64,000 bases of DNA from CAVVAE01 sp963746185 (GTDB lineage Bacteria; Actinomycetota; Actinomycetes; Propionibacteriales; Nocardioidaceae), in the NCBI GenBank assembly GCA_963746185.1, contig CAVVAE010000004.1, forward strand, positions 744,001-808,000, in the 5' to 3' direction. Position numbers and translations under genes: made by a program. Shown in pieces: positions 55,134 through 62,820 of the stretch (position 1 is the stretch's first letter; the number at the start of each line of letters is the position of its first letter). Under the pieces are notes generated by a model, which ran no database searches, was not told the origin of the DNA, and was given only the letters and a program-made list of their open reading frames with translations.

Positions 55134-55501
55134 GTGAGCACGCCCTTGCGCCAGGCATAGCCGAGGCCCACCGTGAGCACCCCGACGAAGATCCCCATCT
55201 CCGCGATCGTCACCCAGCCCATGGATTCGAAGACGGTCGCCCACGGGAAGAGGAACACAGCGTCGACAGCGAACACGACGTACAGGTAGGCAAAGATGTA
55301 GTAGCGGATGTGCATCTGGGCCCACCCCGAACCCACCGGGTCGACGCCGCACTCATAAGTGAGCAACTTCTGGGCCGTCGGACGTGATGGTCGCAGCAAC
55401 CGATTGGCTGTCATCATCGCAAACACGAGCGCCACCCCGATGATGATGATGGCCAGCACAGGCACATACGTCTCAAGGTACGACGAGTAGCTGTCGCTCA
55501 T
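55124..55501 (-). CDS. nuoA: NADH-quinone oxidoreductase subunit A
   Basis: NuoA is a three-helix subunit anchoring the peripheral arm. The 125-residue protein has KLLTYECGVDPVGSGWAQM, with the family's conserved YECG and the quinone-site loop, and WATVFESMGW. It is the first nuo gene. Only a weak GTAGGG precedes the ATG, and a 32-bp perfect palindrome lies 14 bp upstream. Confidence 0.96.
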   Translation of the reverse strand: MSDSYSSYLETYVPVLAIIIIGVALVFAMMTANRLLRPSRPTAQKLLTYECGVDPVGSGWAQMHIRYYIFAYLYVVFAVDAVFLFPWATVFESMGWVTIAEMGIFVGVLTVGLGYAWRKGVLTWT

Positions 55502-55514
55502 GCCCTACAAACTA

Positions 55515-55546
55515 GTGGCCCCGAGACGGATCCGTCTCGGGGCCAC
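55515..55546 (-). terminator. 32-bp perfect palindrome between the 55578 gene and nuoA
   Basis: GTGGCCCCGAGACG-GATC-CGTCTCGGGGCCAC is a perfect inverted repeat, followed on the minus strand by TAGTTTGTAGGG. It most likely terminates the upstream gene (stop at 55578). It lies so close to nuoA that it would also sit in any nuo leader, where it could attenuate transcription or control access to the weak ribosome binding site. Confidence 0.75.
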
Positions 55547-55577
55547 CCAGTTGCTCGCGTGTTGGAGCGTGAAGCGA

Positions 55578-56162
55578 TCAGTCGTTAGCGTCCTTGCGCA
55601 TGAACGACAGTGCCAGTCCCCCAAGGACCAGCAGCAGGCTGAGCCAGTAGGAGAAGCCATGGCCGAAGTCGATGGCATCTTCACAGGCCTGGATTCCTTG
55701 ACAGTCGCCACCAGGAATGACGAAGAACGCGATCAGCAGGCACAGGGTTGCCGCGCCGAACAGCGCCAACACGGCCGTCCGGATCGGGAACTGCAGCCGG
55801 ACGTTGAACAGCGGCAGCGCGACGAGGACCGCCGCGGCCAGCGCGAGCAATGCGCCGAACCAGCCGAAGAATCCGTGCCAGGCCGAAACTGAGTCGGAGC
55901 CGGAGAATCCAAGTCCGCCGCTCACCTCGACCGTGTAGTAGCCAGGGAAGAGCGAGATCAGGAAGATCAGCACGCCTGCAATGACGATGCCGAGGTCGTA
56001 CTTGTGAGCGCCCTGGATCGCGGCCTTCATGTCGTCGCCGGACATTCCTGACGAGGACTGCGACGCAGGCTGGTAGGGCCCACCTGCCGGTCCGGTCGAC
56101 CCAGTGGGACCCGGCGGGTCAGGCTCGGGCGGAGGCGGAGGGGGTGGTGCTGAATCGGACAT
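55578..56162 (-). CDS. Small membrane protein, Pro-rich N-terminus and about four helices
   Basis: A 194-residue protein from the ATG at 56162, preceded by GGAGAG. Residues 1-50 are disordered and rich in Pro/Gly/Ser (PPPPPPPEPDPPGP). Four hydrophobic helices follow at ~58-75, ~95-115, ~122-145 and ~165-187, with a cysteine pair (GGDCQGIQACED) in the last extracytoplasmic loop. I recognise no family. It lies between nuoA and the DUF2752 gene on the same strand. Confidence 0.75.
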   Translation of the reverse strand: MSDSAPPPPPPPEPDPPGPTGSTGPAGGPYQPASQSSSGMSGDDMKAAIQGAHKYDLGIVIAGVLIFLISLFPGYYTVEVSGGLGFSGSDSVSAWHGFFGWFGALLALAAAVLVALPLFNVRLQFPIRTAVLALFGAATLCLLIAFFVIPGGDCQGIQACEDAIDFGHGFSYWLSLLLVLGGLALSFMRKDAND

Positions 56163-56318
56163 GGTCTCTCCCTTGAGAAGCAGCACTAGCAAATCTGACG
56201 CGGGGAGGAGCAATAAGTCCACTCCCAGATACGCCTGATCGTGAACATGTTCCCACCGGTAGCAAGACAGGATACCGAAAAGGCGTTTTGCCCGAATTAT
56301 GGCGAGTCGTCAGGGCTT

Positions 56319-56762
56319 CTAGGTGACCAGCACGGCGATCAGTCGAACGATCCCAAAACCCACCCAAGCCGACACGACGGCCCAGAACACGCGTCCGCGG
56401 AACACCTGCCGGAGCGCCGGAACCGGTCGGCGTCGTACGACGGCGAGCCCGGTCACCCCGGCGACGAGCCCCACGAACAACACCGCGACCACGCCGAAGG
56501 GGTTGGCCACCACGCCGTCGTGCCATTGCCCGTGCATCAGGTAGACCCATGACCGGATCAGCCCGCAGCCGGGACACGGCAGCCCTGTGGCGTGCCGGAA
56601 CGGACAGACCACCGGCCCTTGATCGACCGTGGTGGGGTCAATCAGCGTAGCGGCGCCAAGGGCAGCCACACCCAACCCCGCGACGAGGGCCGTGGTCGGA
56701 CCCGTCGTGGGGCTGTAGGCCGACGTGGTCGCGCGAGCGACGTCAGCGAAGCGGACGGCCAT
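56319..56762 (-). CDS. DUF2752 membrane protein
   Basis: A 147-residue protein with the DUF2752 signature CPFRHATGLPCPGCGLIRSW (residues ~55-75), flanked by helices at ~25-45, ~85-105 and ~125-145. The cysteine-rich loop is characteristic, but the function of the family is not known. Its start overlaps the TM2-domain gene by 20 bp, suggesting coupling; DUF2752 and TM2 genes are often neighbours. Confidence 0.88.
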   Translation of the reverse strand: MAVRFADVARATTSAYSPTTGPTTALVAGLGVAALGAATLIDPTTVDQGPVVCPFRHATGLPCPGCGLIRSWVYLMHGQWHDGVVANPFGVVAVLFVGLVAGVTGLAVVRRRPVPALRQVFRGRVFWAVVSAWVGFGIVRLIAVLVT

Positions 56763-57147
56763 TGGCGTCAGGCACCTTGCGCAGGGCGATCAGGATGATG
56801 TCGATCACGTACCAGATGCCAAGGCCCCCGCAGGTGAGCAGCTTCGCGATGCCGAGTCCTATCTGTCCGAGATAGAAACGGTCGACGCCGAGAGATCCGA
56901 TGAAGACCGAAAGCAGCAGCGTGATGAGCCACTCCTTCTCGGAGAAGAGGCCTGGCACCTCCTTGGCCTGAAACCAACCGCCGCCGGCCGCTCGCCGCGC
57001 CTGTGCGTCAGGTTTCAAGGTGCCGCTGGTCGCCATCATCTGCAGGTCGCCCCAGGTGTAGGGGCCGACCTCCTGACCCATGCTGGCGAGGAAGAACTGG
57101 TCGCCGGCGCCAGGTGGTGAGGTCGGATTCCCTGCGTATTCAGTCAT
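56743..57147 (-). CDS. GYF_2 and TM2 domain membrane protein
   Basis: A 134-residue protein starting at the ATG at 57147 (MTEYAGNPTS). A GYF_2-like domain occupies ~15-70 (GQEVGPYTWGDLQMMATSG ... GWFQAKEVPGLF). A TM2 domain follows (~75-125): two helices around FIGSLGVDRFYLGQIGLGIAKLL, with the D-x-F-Y-x-G pattern. Such proteins are widespread and of uncertain function. It is divergent from korA across 159 bp. Confidence 0.88.
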   Translation of the reverse strand: MTEYAGNPTSPPGAGDQFFLASMGQEVGPYTWGDLQMMATSGTLKPDAQARRAAGGGWFQAKEVPGLFSEKEWLITLLLSVFIGSLGVDRFYLGQIGLGIAKLLTCGGLGIWYVIDIILIALRKVPDANGRPLR

Positions 57148-57230
57148 GGTCGTGCAGCCTACTGGGAGCACTCATCAGCGCTGCATGGAAACGCTGAGTG
57201 ACGCGACGCCCCCGAGATGTGGACTCGGCG

Positions 57231-57258
57231 GTTGAAAGCAAACTCAGCGGCGTAGACT
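57231..57258 (+). promoter_or_regulatory. Candidate korAB promoter
   Basis: GTTGAA (57231-57236) and TAGACT (57253-57258) are 16 bp apart, with transcription expected near 57265 and a leader of about 40 nt. AGAGG lies 5 nt before the korA ATG. Confidence 0.45.
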
Positions 57259-57306
57259 CGATTCCACAGCAAAAACGCAGGGATTCGGCTCGGAATAGAG
57301 GATGCA

Positions 57307-59190
57307 ATGACCAAACAGGTCAAGCAGCTCGATCGAGTGATCATCCGGTTCGCCGGCGACTCCGGAGACGGGATGCAGCTCACGGGTGACCGGTTCACCC
57401 AGGAGACCGCCGCTTTCGGCAATGACCTCTCGACCCTGCCCAATTTCCCGGCTGAGATTCGCGCTCCCGCCGGCACCCTCCCTGGCGTCTCGTCGTTCCA
57501 GCTGCACTTCGCCGACCACGACATTCTTACTCCGGGCGATGCCCCCGACATCTTGGTGGCGATGAACCCCGCGGCACTGCGCGCCAACGTCAAGGACCTC
57601 GCGGCCGGCGCCACGATCATCGTCGACACGCACGACTTCACGACGCGCAACCTGTCTCGAGCCGGGTACGCCGAGAATCCCCTCGAGGACGGTTCGCTCG
57701 ACAACTACAACGTGCACGCAGTCGACCTGACGGCACTGACTGTTGAGTCAGTGAAGTCCTTCGGACTCAGCCGCAAGGACGCCCAACGCGCCAAGAACAT
57801 GTTCTCGCTCGGCCTGCTCTCGTGGCTCTACGGGCGTCCGGTCGAGTCGACCGAGGAGTTCCTCAACCGGAGGTTCGCCAAGCTGCCCGACATTCGCGAC
57901 GCCAACATCGCGGCCTTCAAGTCCGGCTGGAACTTCGGCGAGACGACCGAGACGTTCGCCGTCTCCTACGAGATCAAGCCAGCGCCGATGCGCACCGGCA
58001 CCTACCGCAACATCTCCGGAAACCTGGCCCTCAGCTATGGCCTGGTAGCGGCTTCGGTTCGTTCAGGCCTGCCCCTCTTCCTTGGCGCCTACCCGATCAC
58101 TCCGGCGTCCGACATCCTGCACGAGCTGAGCAAGCACAAGCGGTTCGGCGTGATGACGTTCCAGGCCGAGGACGAGATCGCCGGCATCGGCGCTGCCCTC
58201 GGGGCATCCTTCGGCGGTGCGCTAGGCGTGAGCACCACGTCCGGGCCGGGCATCTCGCTCAAGAGCGAGACGATCGGGCTGGCCGTGTCGCTCGAGCTGC
58301 CGCTCATCGTCATCGACGTACAACGAGGCGGGCCCTCCACGGGTCTCCCCACCAAGACCGAGCAGTCTGACCTGTTGCAGGCGATGTTTGGCCGCAACGG
58401 TGAGGCGCCGTTGCCGATCGTCGCGCCCCAGTCGCCCGGAGACTGCTTCGACGCCGCCCTCGAGGCCGCCCGGATCGCGTTGACCTACCGCACCCCCGTC
58501 ATGTTGTTGTCTGACGGCTATCTCGCTAACGGCTCGGAGCCGTGGCCGCTGCCCGACCTCGACGCCCTTCCGGAGATCGAGCCGGCCTTCGCCACCGAGC
58601 TCAACCACGAGACCGAGACGGGCGACCGCGAGTTCTGGCCCTATCAGCGCGACCCCGAGACGTTGGCCAGGCCCTGGGCGGTCCCTGGTACGCCAGGGCT
58701 GGAGCACCGGATCGGCGGACTCGAGAAGGCCGACGGCCACGGAAACATCAGCTATGACCCCACCAACCACGACCTGATGGTGCGCACTCGTCAGGCGAAG
58801 GTCGATCGGATCGCTGACACGATCGGACCGCTCGAGGTCGACGACCCGGACGGCGCCGCGAGAGTCCTCGTGCTCGGCTGGGGTTCGACCTACGGCCCGA
58901 TCGGCGCGGCCTGTCGTCGCTTGCGACTTCAGGGTCTCCACATCGCCCAGGCACACCTGCGCCACCTCAACCCGTTCCCCAACAACCTTGGCGAGGTGCT
59001 GCGGCGCTATGACAGCGTCGTCGTACCCGAGATGAACCTCGGTCAGCTAGCGATGCTGCTCCGAGCGAAATACCTCGTCGACGTCGTCGGTTACAACCAG
59101 GTACGCGGCGTGCCGTTCAGCGCGACCGAGCTCGAAGGCGTCTTGTCCACCACCATCGATTCCACCCAGTCTGGAGACGGACCCTCATGA
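57307..59190 (+). CDS. korA: 2-oxoacid:ferredoxin oxidoreductase, fused gamma/alpha subunit
   Basis: With KorB this enzyme oxidatively decarboxylates a 2-oxoacid, most likely 2-oxoglutarate, to the acyl-CoA while reducing ferredoxin. In the 627-residue chain the gamma domain comes first (~8-190: IRFAGDSGDGMQLTGDRF, TLPNFPAEIRAPAGT). The alpha (pyrimidine-binding) domain follows (~230-450: LGAYPITPASDILHELS, FQAEDEIAGIGAALGAS, RGGPSTGLPTKTEQSDLL), then a C-terminal domain (~520-620, VLVLGWGSTYGPIG). This gamma-alpha fusion is the M. tuberculosis KorA arrangement. It overlaps korB by 4 bp and lies ~1.8 kb from nuoA, on the opposite strand. Confidence 0.93.
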   Translation: MTKQVKQLDRVIIRFAGDSGDGMQLTGDRFTQETAAFGNDLSTLPNFPAEIRAPAGTLPGVSSFQLHFADHDILTPGDAPDILVAMNPAALRANVKDLAAGATIIVDTHDFTTRNLSRAGYAENPLEDGSLDNYNVHAVDLTALTVESVKSFGLSRKDAQRAKNMFSLGLLSWLYGRPVESTEEFLNRRFAKLPDIRDANIAAFKSGWNFGETTETFAVSYEIKPAPMRTGTYRNISGNLALSYGLVAASVRSGLPLFLGAYPITPASDILHELSKHKRFGVMTFQAEDEIAGIGAALGASFGGALGVSTTSGPGISLKSETIGLAVSLELPLIVIDVQRGGPSTGLPTKTEQSDLLQAMFGRNGEAPLPIVAPQSPGDCFDAALEAARIALTYRTPVMLLSDGYLANGSEPWPLPDLDALPEIEPAFATELNHETETGDREFWPYQRDPETLARPWAVPGTPGLEHRIGGLEKADGHGNISYDPTNHDLMVRTRQAKVDRIADTIGPLEVDDPDGAARVLVLGWGSTYGPIGAACRRLRLQGLHIAQAHLRHLNPFPNNLGEVLRRYDSVVVPEMNLGQLAMLLRAKYLVDVVGYNQVRGVPFSATELEGVLSTTIDSTQSGDGPS

Positions 59191-60173
59191 CCACCGAACT
59201 GCCCCTGCCCGGACTTCGCGACGTTCCGACGTCCGACGTTCCCATGAATCGGAAGGAGTTCACCTCCGATCAAGAGGTGCGGTGGTGTCCCGGCTGCGGT
59301 GACTACATCATCTTGGCCGCCGTCCAAGGTCTGCTGCCGACACTCGGCCTGCGTCGCGAGAACATCGTCTTCGTTTCGGGCATCGGCTGCTCGTCGCGGT
59401 TCCCCTACTACCTCGACACCTACGGCATGCACTCGATCCACGGCCGCGCCCCGGCCATCGCGACCGGGCTCGCGACATCGCGCTCCGACCTTTCGGTCTG
59501 GGTCGTGACGGGCGACGGTGACGCGTTGTCGATCGGCGGTAACCACCTGATCCACGCGATGCGCCGCAACGTCAACATGACGATCTTGCTCTTCAACAAC
59601 CGCATCTACGGGCTGACGAAGGGCCAGTACTCCCCCACCTCGGAGTCGGGCAAGATCACCAAGTCCACACCGATGGGTTCGGTCGACCGACCGTTCAACC
59701 CAATCTCGCTGGCCCTCGGCGCCGAGGCGACGTTTGTCGCGCGCACACTCGACAACGACCGCGCCCACCTGACTGAGGTGATCACGGCTGCGGCCGCCCA
59801 CCGCGGCACAGCGCTGGTCGAGATCTACCAGAACTGCCCAATCTTCAATGACGGCGCCTTTGAAATGCTCAAGGACAAAGAAGAGGCGGCGGCGCGACTC
59901 GTACGGCTCGAGCACGGCCAGCCAGTGCGCGTGGGTGACCGCGAGTGGGTCCACGACGCCCATGCTGACAATCCGTCGCAGGCTTTCGAGATCTCCCGGC
60001 TCGATGACGACGGCACGATGGATCATGTGCCGATCGGCATCTTCCGTCAGGTCGATCGACCGACGTACGACGACCTGGTCCGCACGCAGGTCGACGCCGC
60101 GAAGGACGACCAGGGCGACGGAGACCTCGCGGCGTTGCTCGCTGGCACCGACACCTGGACCGTCAGCAACTAA
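59187..60173 (+). CDS. korB: 2-oxoacid:ferredoxin oxidoreductase, beta subunit
   Basis: The 328-residue TPP- and [4Fe-4S]-binding subunit. Cluster cysteines appear in WCPGCGDY, GIGCSSRF and QNCPIFND. The TPP/Mg motif is GDGDALSIGGNHLIHAMRRN with NNRIYGLTKGQ. The TSESG...TPMGS region matches KorB of 2-oxoglutarate-type enzymes. Translation is coupled to korA (ATGA). The enzyme would give reduced ferredoxin; with an NADH-module-less complex I nearby, a shared electron route is plausible. Confidence 0.93.
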   Translation: MTTELPLPGLRDVPTSDVPMNRKEFTSDQEVRWCPGCGDYIILAAVQGLLPTLGLRRENIVFVSGIGCSSRFPYYLDTYGMHSIHGRAPAIATGLATSRSDLSVWVVTGDGDALSIGGNHLIHAMRRNVNMTILLFNNRIYGLTKGQYSPTSESGKITKSTPMGSVDRPFNPISLALGAEATFVARTLDNDRAHLTEVITAAAAHRGTALVEIYQNCPIFNDGAFEMLKDKEEAAARLVRLEHGQPVRVGDREWVHDAHADNPSQAFEISRLDDDGTMDHVPIGIFRQVDRPTYDDLVRTQVDAAKDDQGDGDLAALLAGTDTWTVSN

Positions 60174-60186
60174 CCTGCTCGCTGGC

Positions 60187-60933
60187 TCAGCGCAGCCGCG
60201 TCGTGAACACTCCGCTGTAGGACCAGATGAACGTCGTGGTGGCCGGCACACTGGCACGCCACCACCACCGACCATGTCGAGGCGCCGGCACGTTGAATCG
60301 GAAGCTGCCGTGTCGCCCGGTCTGCGTGCTGCGCTTGCGGTGCCACCCGCAGCTCGCGCACTTTCTCTTCTCGAGGAAGACCGTGCGGTGCGCCCAGTTC
60401 GGAGACACCCGGCCGTGGAACCGGCCCGAGCCGTCTTCGAGCTGCGCCGGCAGGTTGCGGTGGGCAAGCACTCTCGTGACGCCGCGCGATGACTGCAGCT
60501 TGGCGTTGCCGCCGAAAGCCACGCGGTAGGTCGCGTTCGACCGCGTCGGGGCACGGAAGAGGAAGCGGGCGTAGTTGCCGCGGCCGGTTCGCTTCTTGCT
60601 GATCTGTTTCCAGCCACGGGTGCCGTCGAGCTTGCGAGAAAGCTTGACCAGCACGCCTCGTACAGCGCGAGGACTTCCGTGCACGGAGGTCGCTACCTGG
60701 CCCTTGATGGTGGTCTTGGACAGGAAGGCGCGCGTGTGGTCGAAGTCGAGGAACCGGATCGATGTGTTGCGGCGGGCGCCGAAGGCCGCCGCGACCACCG
60801 CCTGCGGCCCTGGCGAGGACACCGTTCGCTCGGCCGGGGTCGAGGTCGCAGCCGGCACGGCCGCGGCGTTGGCGGGCAGGCCGAGCAGCCCGACGGCGGT
60901 GACGCCGACCAGGAGGGATTTCACAGAGGACAT
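60187..60933 (-). CDS. Secreted protein with Ig-like repeats, unknown function
   Basis: A 248-residue protein with a typical signal peptide (LLVGVTAVGLLGLPANAAA, cleavage near residue 25). The mature part has two tandem ~85-residue beta-rich modules sharing the pattern strand, 'W-x-x-x-S/K', 'G-x-Y/F-x-F', 'R-Y/W'. Examples are KLDGTRGWKQISKKRTGRGNYARFLF and, in the second, a GWHRK...GRHGSFRFNV stretch with a CASC pair. This resembles Ig-like/carboxypeptidase-regulatory folds of extracellular actinobacterial proteins. It is convergent with korB. The overlapping frame at 60170-60988 lacks a signal peptide and is discarded. Confidence 0.75.
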   Translation of the reverse strand: MSSVKSLLVGVTAVGLLGLPANAAAVPAATSTPAERTVSSPGPQAVVAAAFGARRNTSIRFLDFDHTRAFLSKTTIKGQVATSVHGSPRAVRGVLVKLSRKLDGTRGWKQISKKRTGRGNYARFLFRAPTRSNATYRVAFGGNAKLQSSRGVTRVLAHRNLPAQLEDGSGRFHGRVSPNWAHRTVFLEKRKCASCGWHRKRSTQTGRHGSFRFNVPAPRHGRWWWRASVPATTTFIWSYSGVFTTRLR

Positions 60934-61036
60934 GGAGTAGCACGGTAGGGGTCTGCCCTGGAGAACTCCAACTTGGGGCTGGTGCCAACGTGTCTCATGT
61001 CAGAGGTCAAGCACGGTGATGGTCCTGACACTCCGT

Positions 61037-61042
61037 TAGCAT
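61037..61042 (+). promoter_or_regulatory. Leaderless -10 element of the RarD-like gene
   Basis: TAGCAT ends 6 nt before the ATG at 61049. The TANNNT-N6-ATG spacing and the lack of a Shine-Dalgarno indicate a leaderless transcript. Confidence 0.5.
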
Positions 61043-61048
61043 CGACGC

Positions 61049-62044
61049 ATGCATGACGAGCGTCGCGGCCTGGCTTACGGGGCCGCTGCGTTCGGACTTT
61101 GGGGCCTATTTCCGCTGTATTGGCCGCTTCTCGAACCCGCTAACGCGTCCGAGATCCTCGCTCATCGGGTGCTGTGGTCGCTGATCGTCACGGCGATCCT
61201 GCTGGCGTTGTCTCGTCGAGGAGCGGCGCTCGTCACGATGTGGCGCAACCGGCGAGTCCGGTGGGCCATGCTGGGCGCCGGGCTCTTCATCGGCATCAAC
61301 TGGTTCACCTACATCTGGGGTGTCAACAACGACCATGTCGTCGAGACATCCCTCGGCTACTACATCAACCCGCTCGTGACGGTCCTGATGGGTGTGGTCG
61401 TGCTCGGCGAGCGGCTACGCCGCTGGCAGTGGGTGGCTCTGGGCATTGCTTTTGTGGCTGTCATTGTGCTGAGCCTCGAGCTCGGTCGACCGCCGTGGAT
61501 CGCGCTCGTTCTCGCGTTCAGCTTCGGTACGTACGGCTTGCTCAAGAAGCAGGCTGCCGTAGGCCCGATCGAAGGGCTCACCTACGAAGGACTCGTGCTG
61601 GCACCCGTTGCGCTGGGCTACTTGGTCTGGCTGACGTACGCCGGCCATGCCTCGGCCTGGTCGCAGGGCATCGACCATGTCGCGCTGCTCGCGACCACCG
61701 GGCTGGTTACGGCGGCACCCTTGCTGCTCTTCGCCGGAGCGGCCAACCGGATCTCGCTGACCAGCTTGGGACTCCTGCAATACATCGCCCCGACGCTGCA
61801 GTTCGCCCTCGGAATCACGCTGTTCGGCGAACCGATGTCGACGGTGAGATGGATCGGGTTCTCCATCGTTTGGCTGGCCCTCGCCATCTTCACCGTCGAG
61901 TCGATCGTCTCGGCTCGTCGTCGAAGCGTCGTCCGCGAGCTTCAGGGCGTGGAGGCGTTCGAAGCGGGCGTCGTACTCGACCCCGACTGCGTGGACCGAC
62001 CTCGCTCCGAGCCGGTCGCGGCGGCCAGCCGACACACCGATTGA
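61049..62044 (+). CDS. rarD: RarD-type EamA family transporter
   Basis: A 331-residue drug/metabolite transporter with about ten helices in two EamA halves. RarD signatures are GLWGLFPLYWPLLEPANASEILAHRVLWS near the N-terminus (recognisable in the parts FPLYW and EILAHR), INWFTYIWGVNNDHVVETSLGYYINPL around residues 92-118 and FGTYGLLKK. The hydrophilic C-terminus beyond ~290 is cytoplasmic. RarD proteins are named from a chloramphenicol phenotype; the natural substrate is unknown. Confidence 0.92.
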   Translation: MHDERRGLAYGAAAFGLWGLFPLYWPLLEPANASEILAHRVLWSLIVTAILLALSRRGAALVTMWRNRRVRWAMLGAGLFIGINWFTYIWGVNNDHVVETSLGYYINPLVTVLMGVVVLGERLRRWQWVALGIAFVAVIVLSLELGRPPWIALVLAFSFGTYGLLKKQAAVGPIEGLTYEGLVLAPVALGYLVWLTYAGHASAWSQGIDHVALLATTGLVTAAPLLLFAGAANRISLTSLGLLQYIAPTLQFALGITLFGEPMSTVRWIGFSIVWLALAIFTVESIVSARRRSVVRELQGVEAFEAGVVLDPDCVDRPRSEPVAAASRHTD

Positions 62045-62181
62045 CCCGAAACTCCTTGCCCACAAGGCGTCTCGGTGGCAGCGCTGATCGTTCAGGGTGA
62101 CCCACGGGGCCGACCGCTCGGTACCTGAGTACCGGCAGCCGGCACCTCAGGAGGACGCACGCCGACAGCGTCCAGCCAACG

Positions 62182-62820
62182 ATGGTTCACATGACCACGC
62201 TCATCGCTGACCCCTGTGTCGCCGAGATTCCCGTTGTGGACAGTGGCGAACCACTCATCGACGTCACTGGCCTCGGGATCTCGCACAACGGGAGGACGAC
62301 GACCGGTCGTCTCGTCCGGGCGGGAGTGGCCCAGCGCCTCGTCGCCGCGCAGCCGCTGCTACCGCCGGGTGTGCGGCTGCTTCTCATGGAGGGGCACCGC
62401 AGCGCCGAGTCGCAGGAACGCCTCTTCACCGCCTACTCGGACGGGCTGCGCCACCGGTTCACCGATGCTGACGACCAGGAGATCCGCCGGCTGGCGACCC
62501 GCTTCGTCGCGCCGCTCGAGGTGGCGCCGCATGTGGCCGGTGCCGCAGTCGACATCGCTCTAGTTGACGTCTTCGGTGACCGGCTTCCCATGGGGACAGT
62601 CGTCGACGGCACCCCCGAGCAACGCGACGCCTCATGCAGGTTCGACGCTCCGGACATCGACCCAGTGGCGCGAACGCACCGCACCATGCTGGCGCATGCG
62701 CTCACCGAAGTTGGCCTCGTCAACTACCCGACCGAGTGGTGGCACTGGAGCTTTGGCGACCGGTACTGGGCGCACATCACGGGTGCCGACCATGCGTTGT
62801 ACGGGCCGGTGCGCCGATGA
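62182..62820 (+). CDS. VanX-like D-Ala-D-Ala dipeptidase
   Basis: A 212-residue M15D zinc dipeptidase. Zinc and catalytic residues are in place: HVAGAAVDIAL (His and Asp ligands), PTEWWHWSFGD (catalytic Glu and third ligand His) and EGHRSAESQERL (the substrate Arg). The family hydrolyses D-Ala-D-Ala. There is no signal peptide, so it acts in the cytoplasm like VanX. ATGs at 62182 and 62191 are both possible; the GGAGG at ~62150 is too far from either. The stop overlaps the alanine racemase start by 4 bp. Confidence 0.88.
   Translation: MVHMTTLIADPCVAEIPVVDSGEPLIDVTGLGISHNGRTTTGRLVRAGVAQRLVAAQPLLPPGVRLLLMEGHRSAESQERLFTAYSDGLRHRFTDADDQEIRRLATRFVAPLEVAPHVAGAAVDIALVDVFGDRLPMGTVVDGTPEQRDASCRFDAPDIDPVARTHRTMLAHALTEVGLVNYPTEWWHWSFGDRYWAHITGADHALYGPVRR

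Noticed and set aside
59091..60617. 508-codon minus-strand ORF opposite korB
   Set aside because: Antisense of korB and of the neighbouring secreted-protein gene; no coherent product.
60170..60988. 272-codon alternative frame over the secreted-protein gene
   Set aside because: Lacks the signal peptide and repeat structure seen in the 60187-60933 frame.
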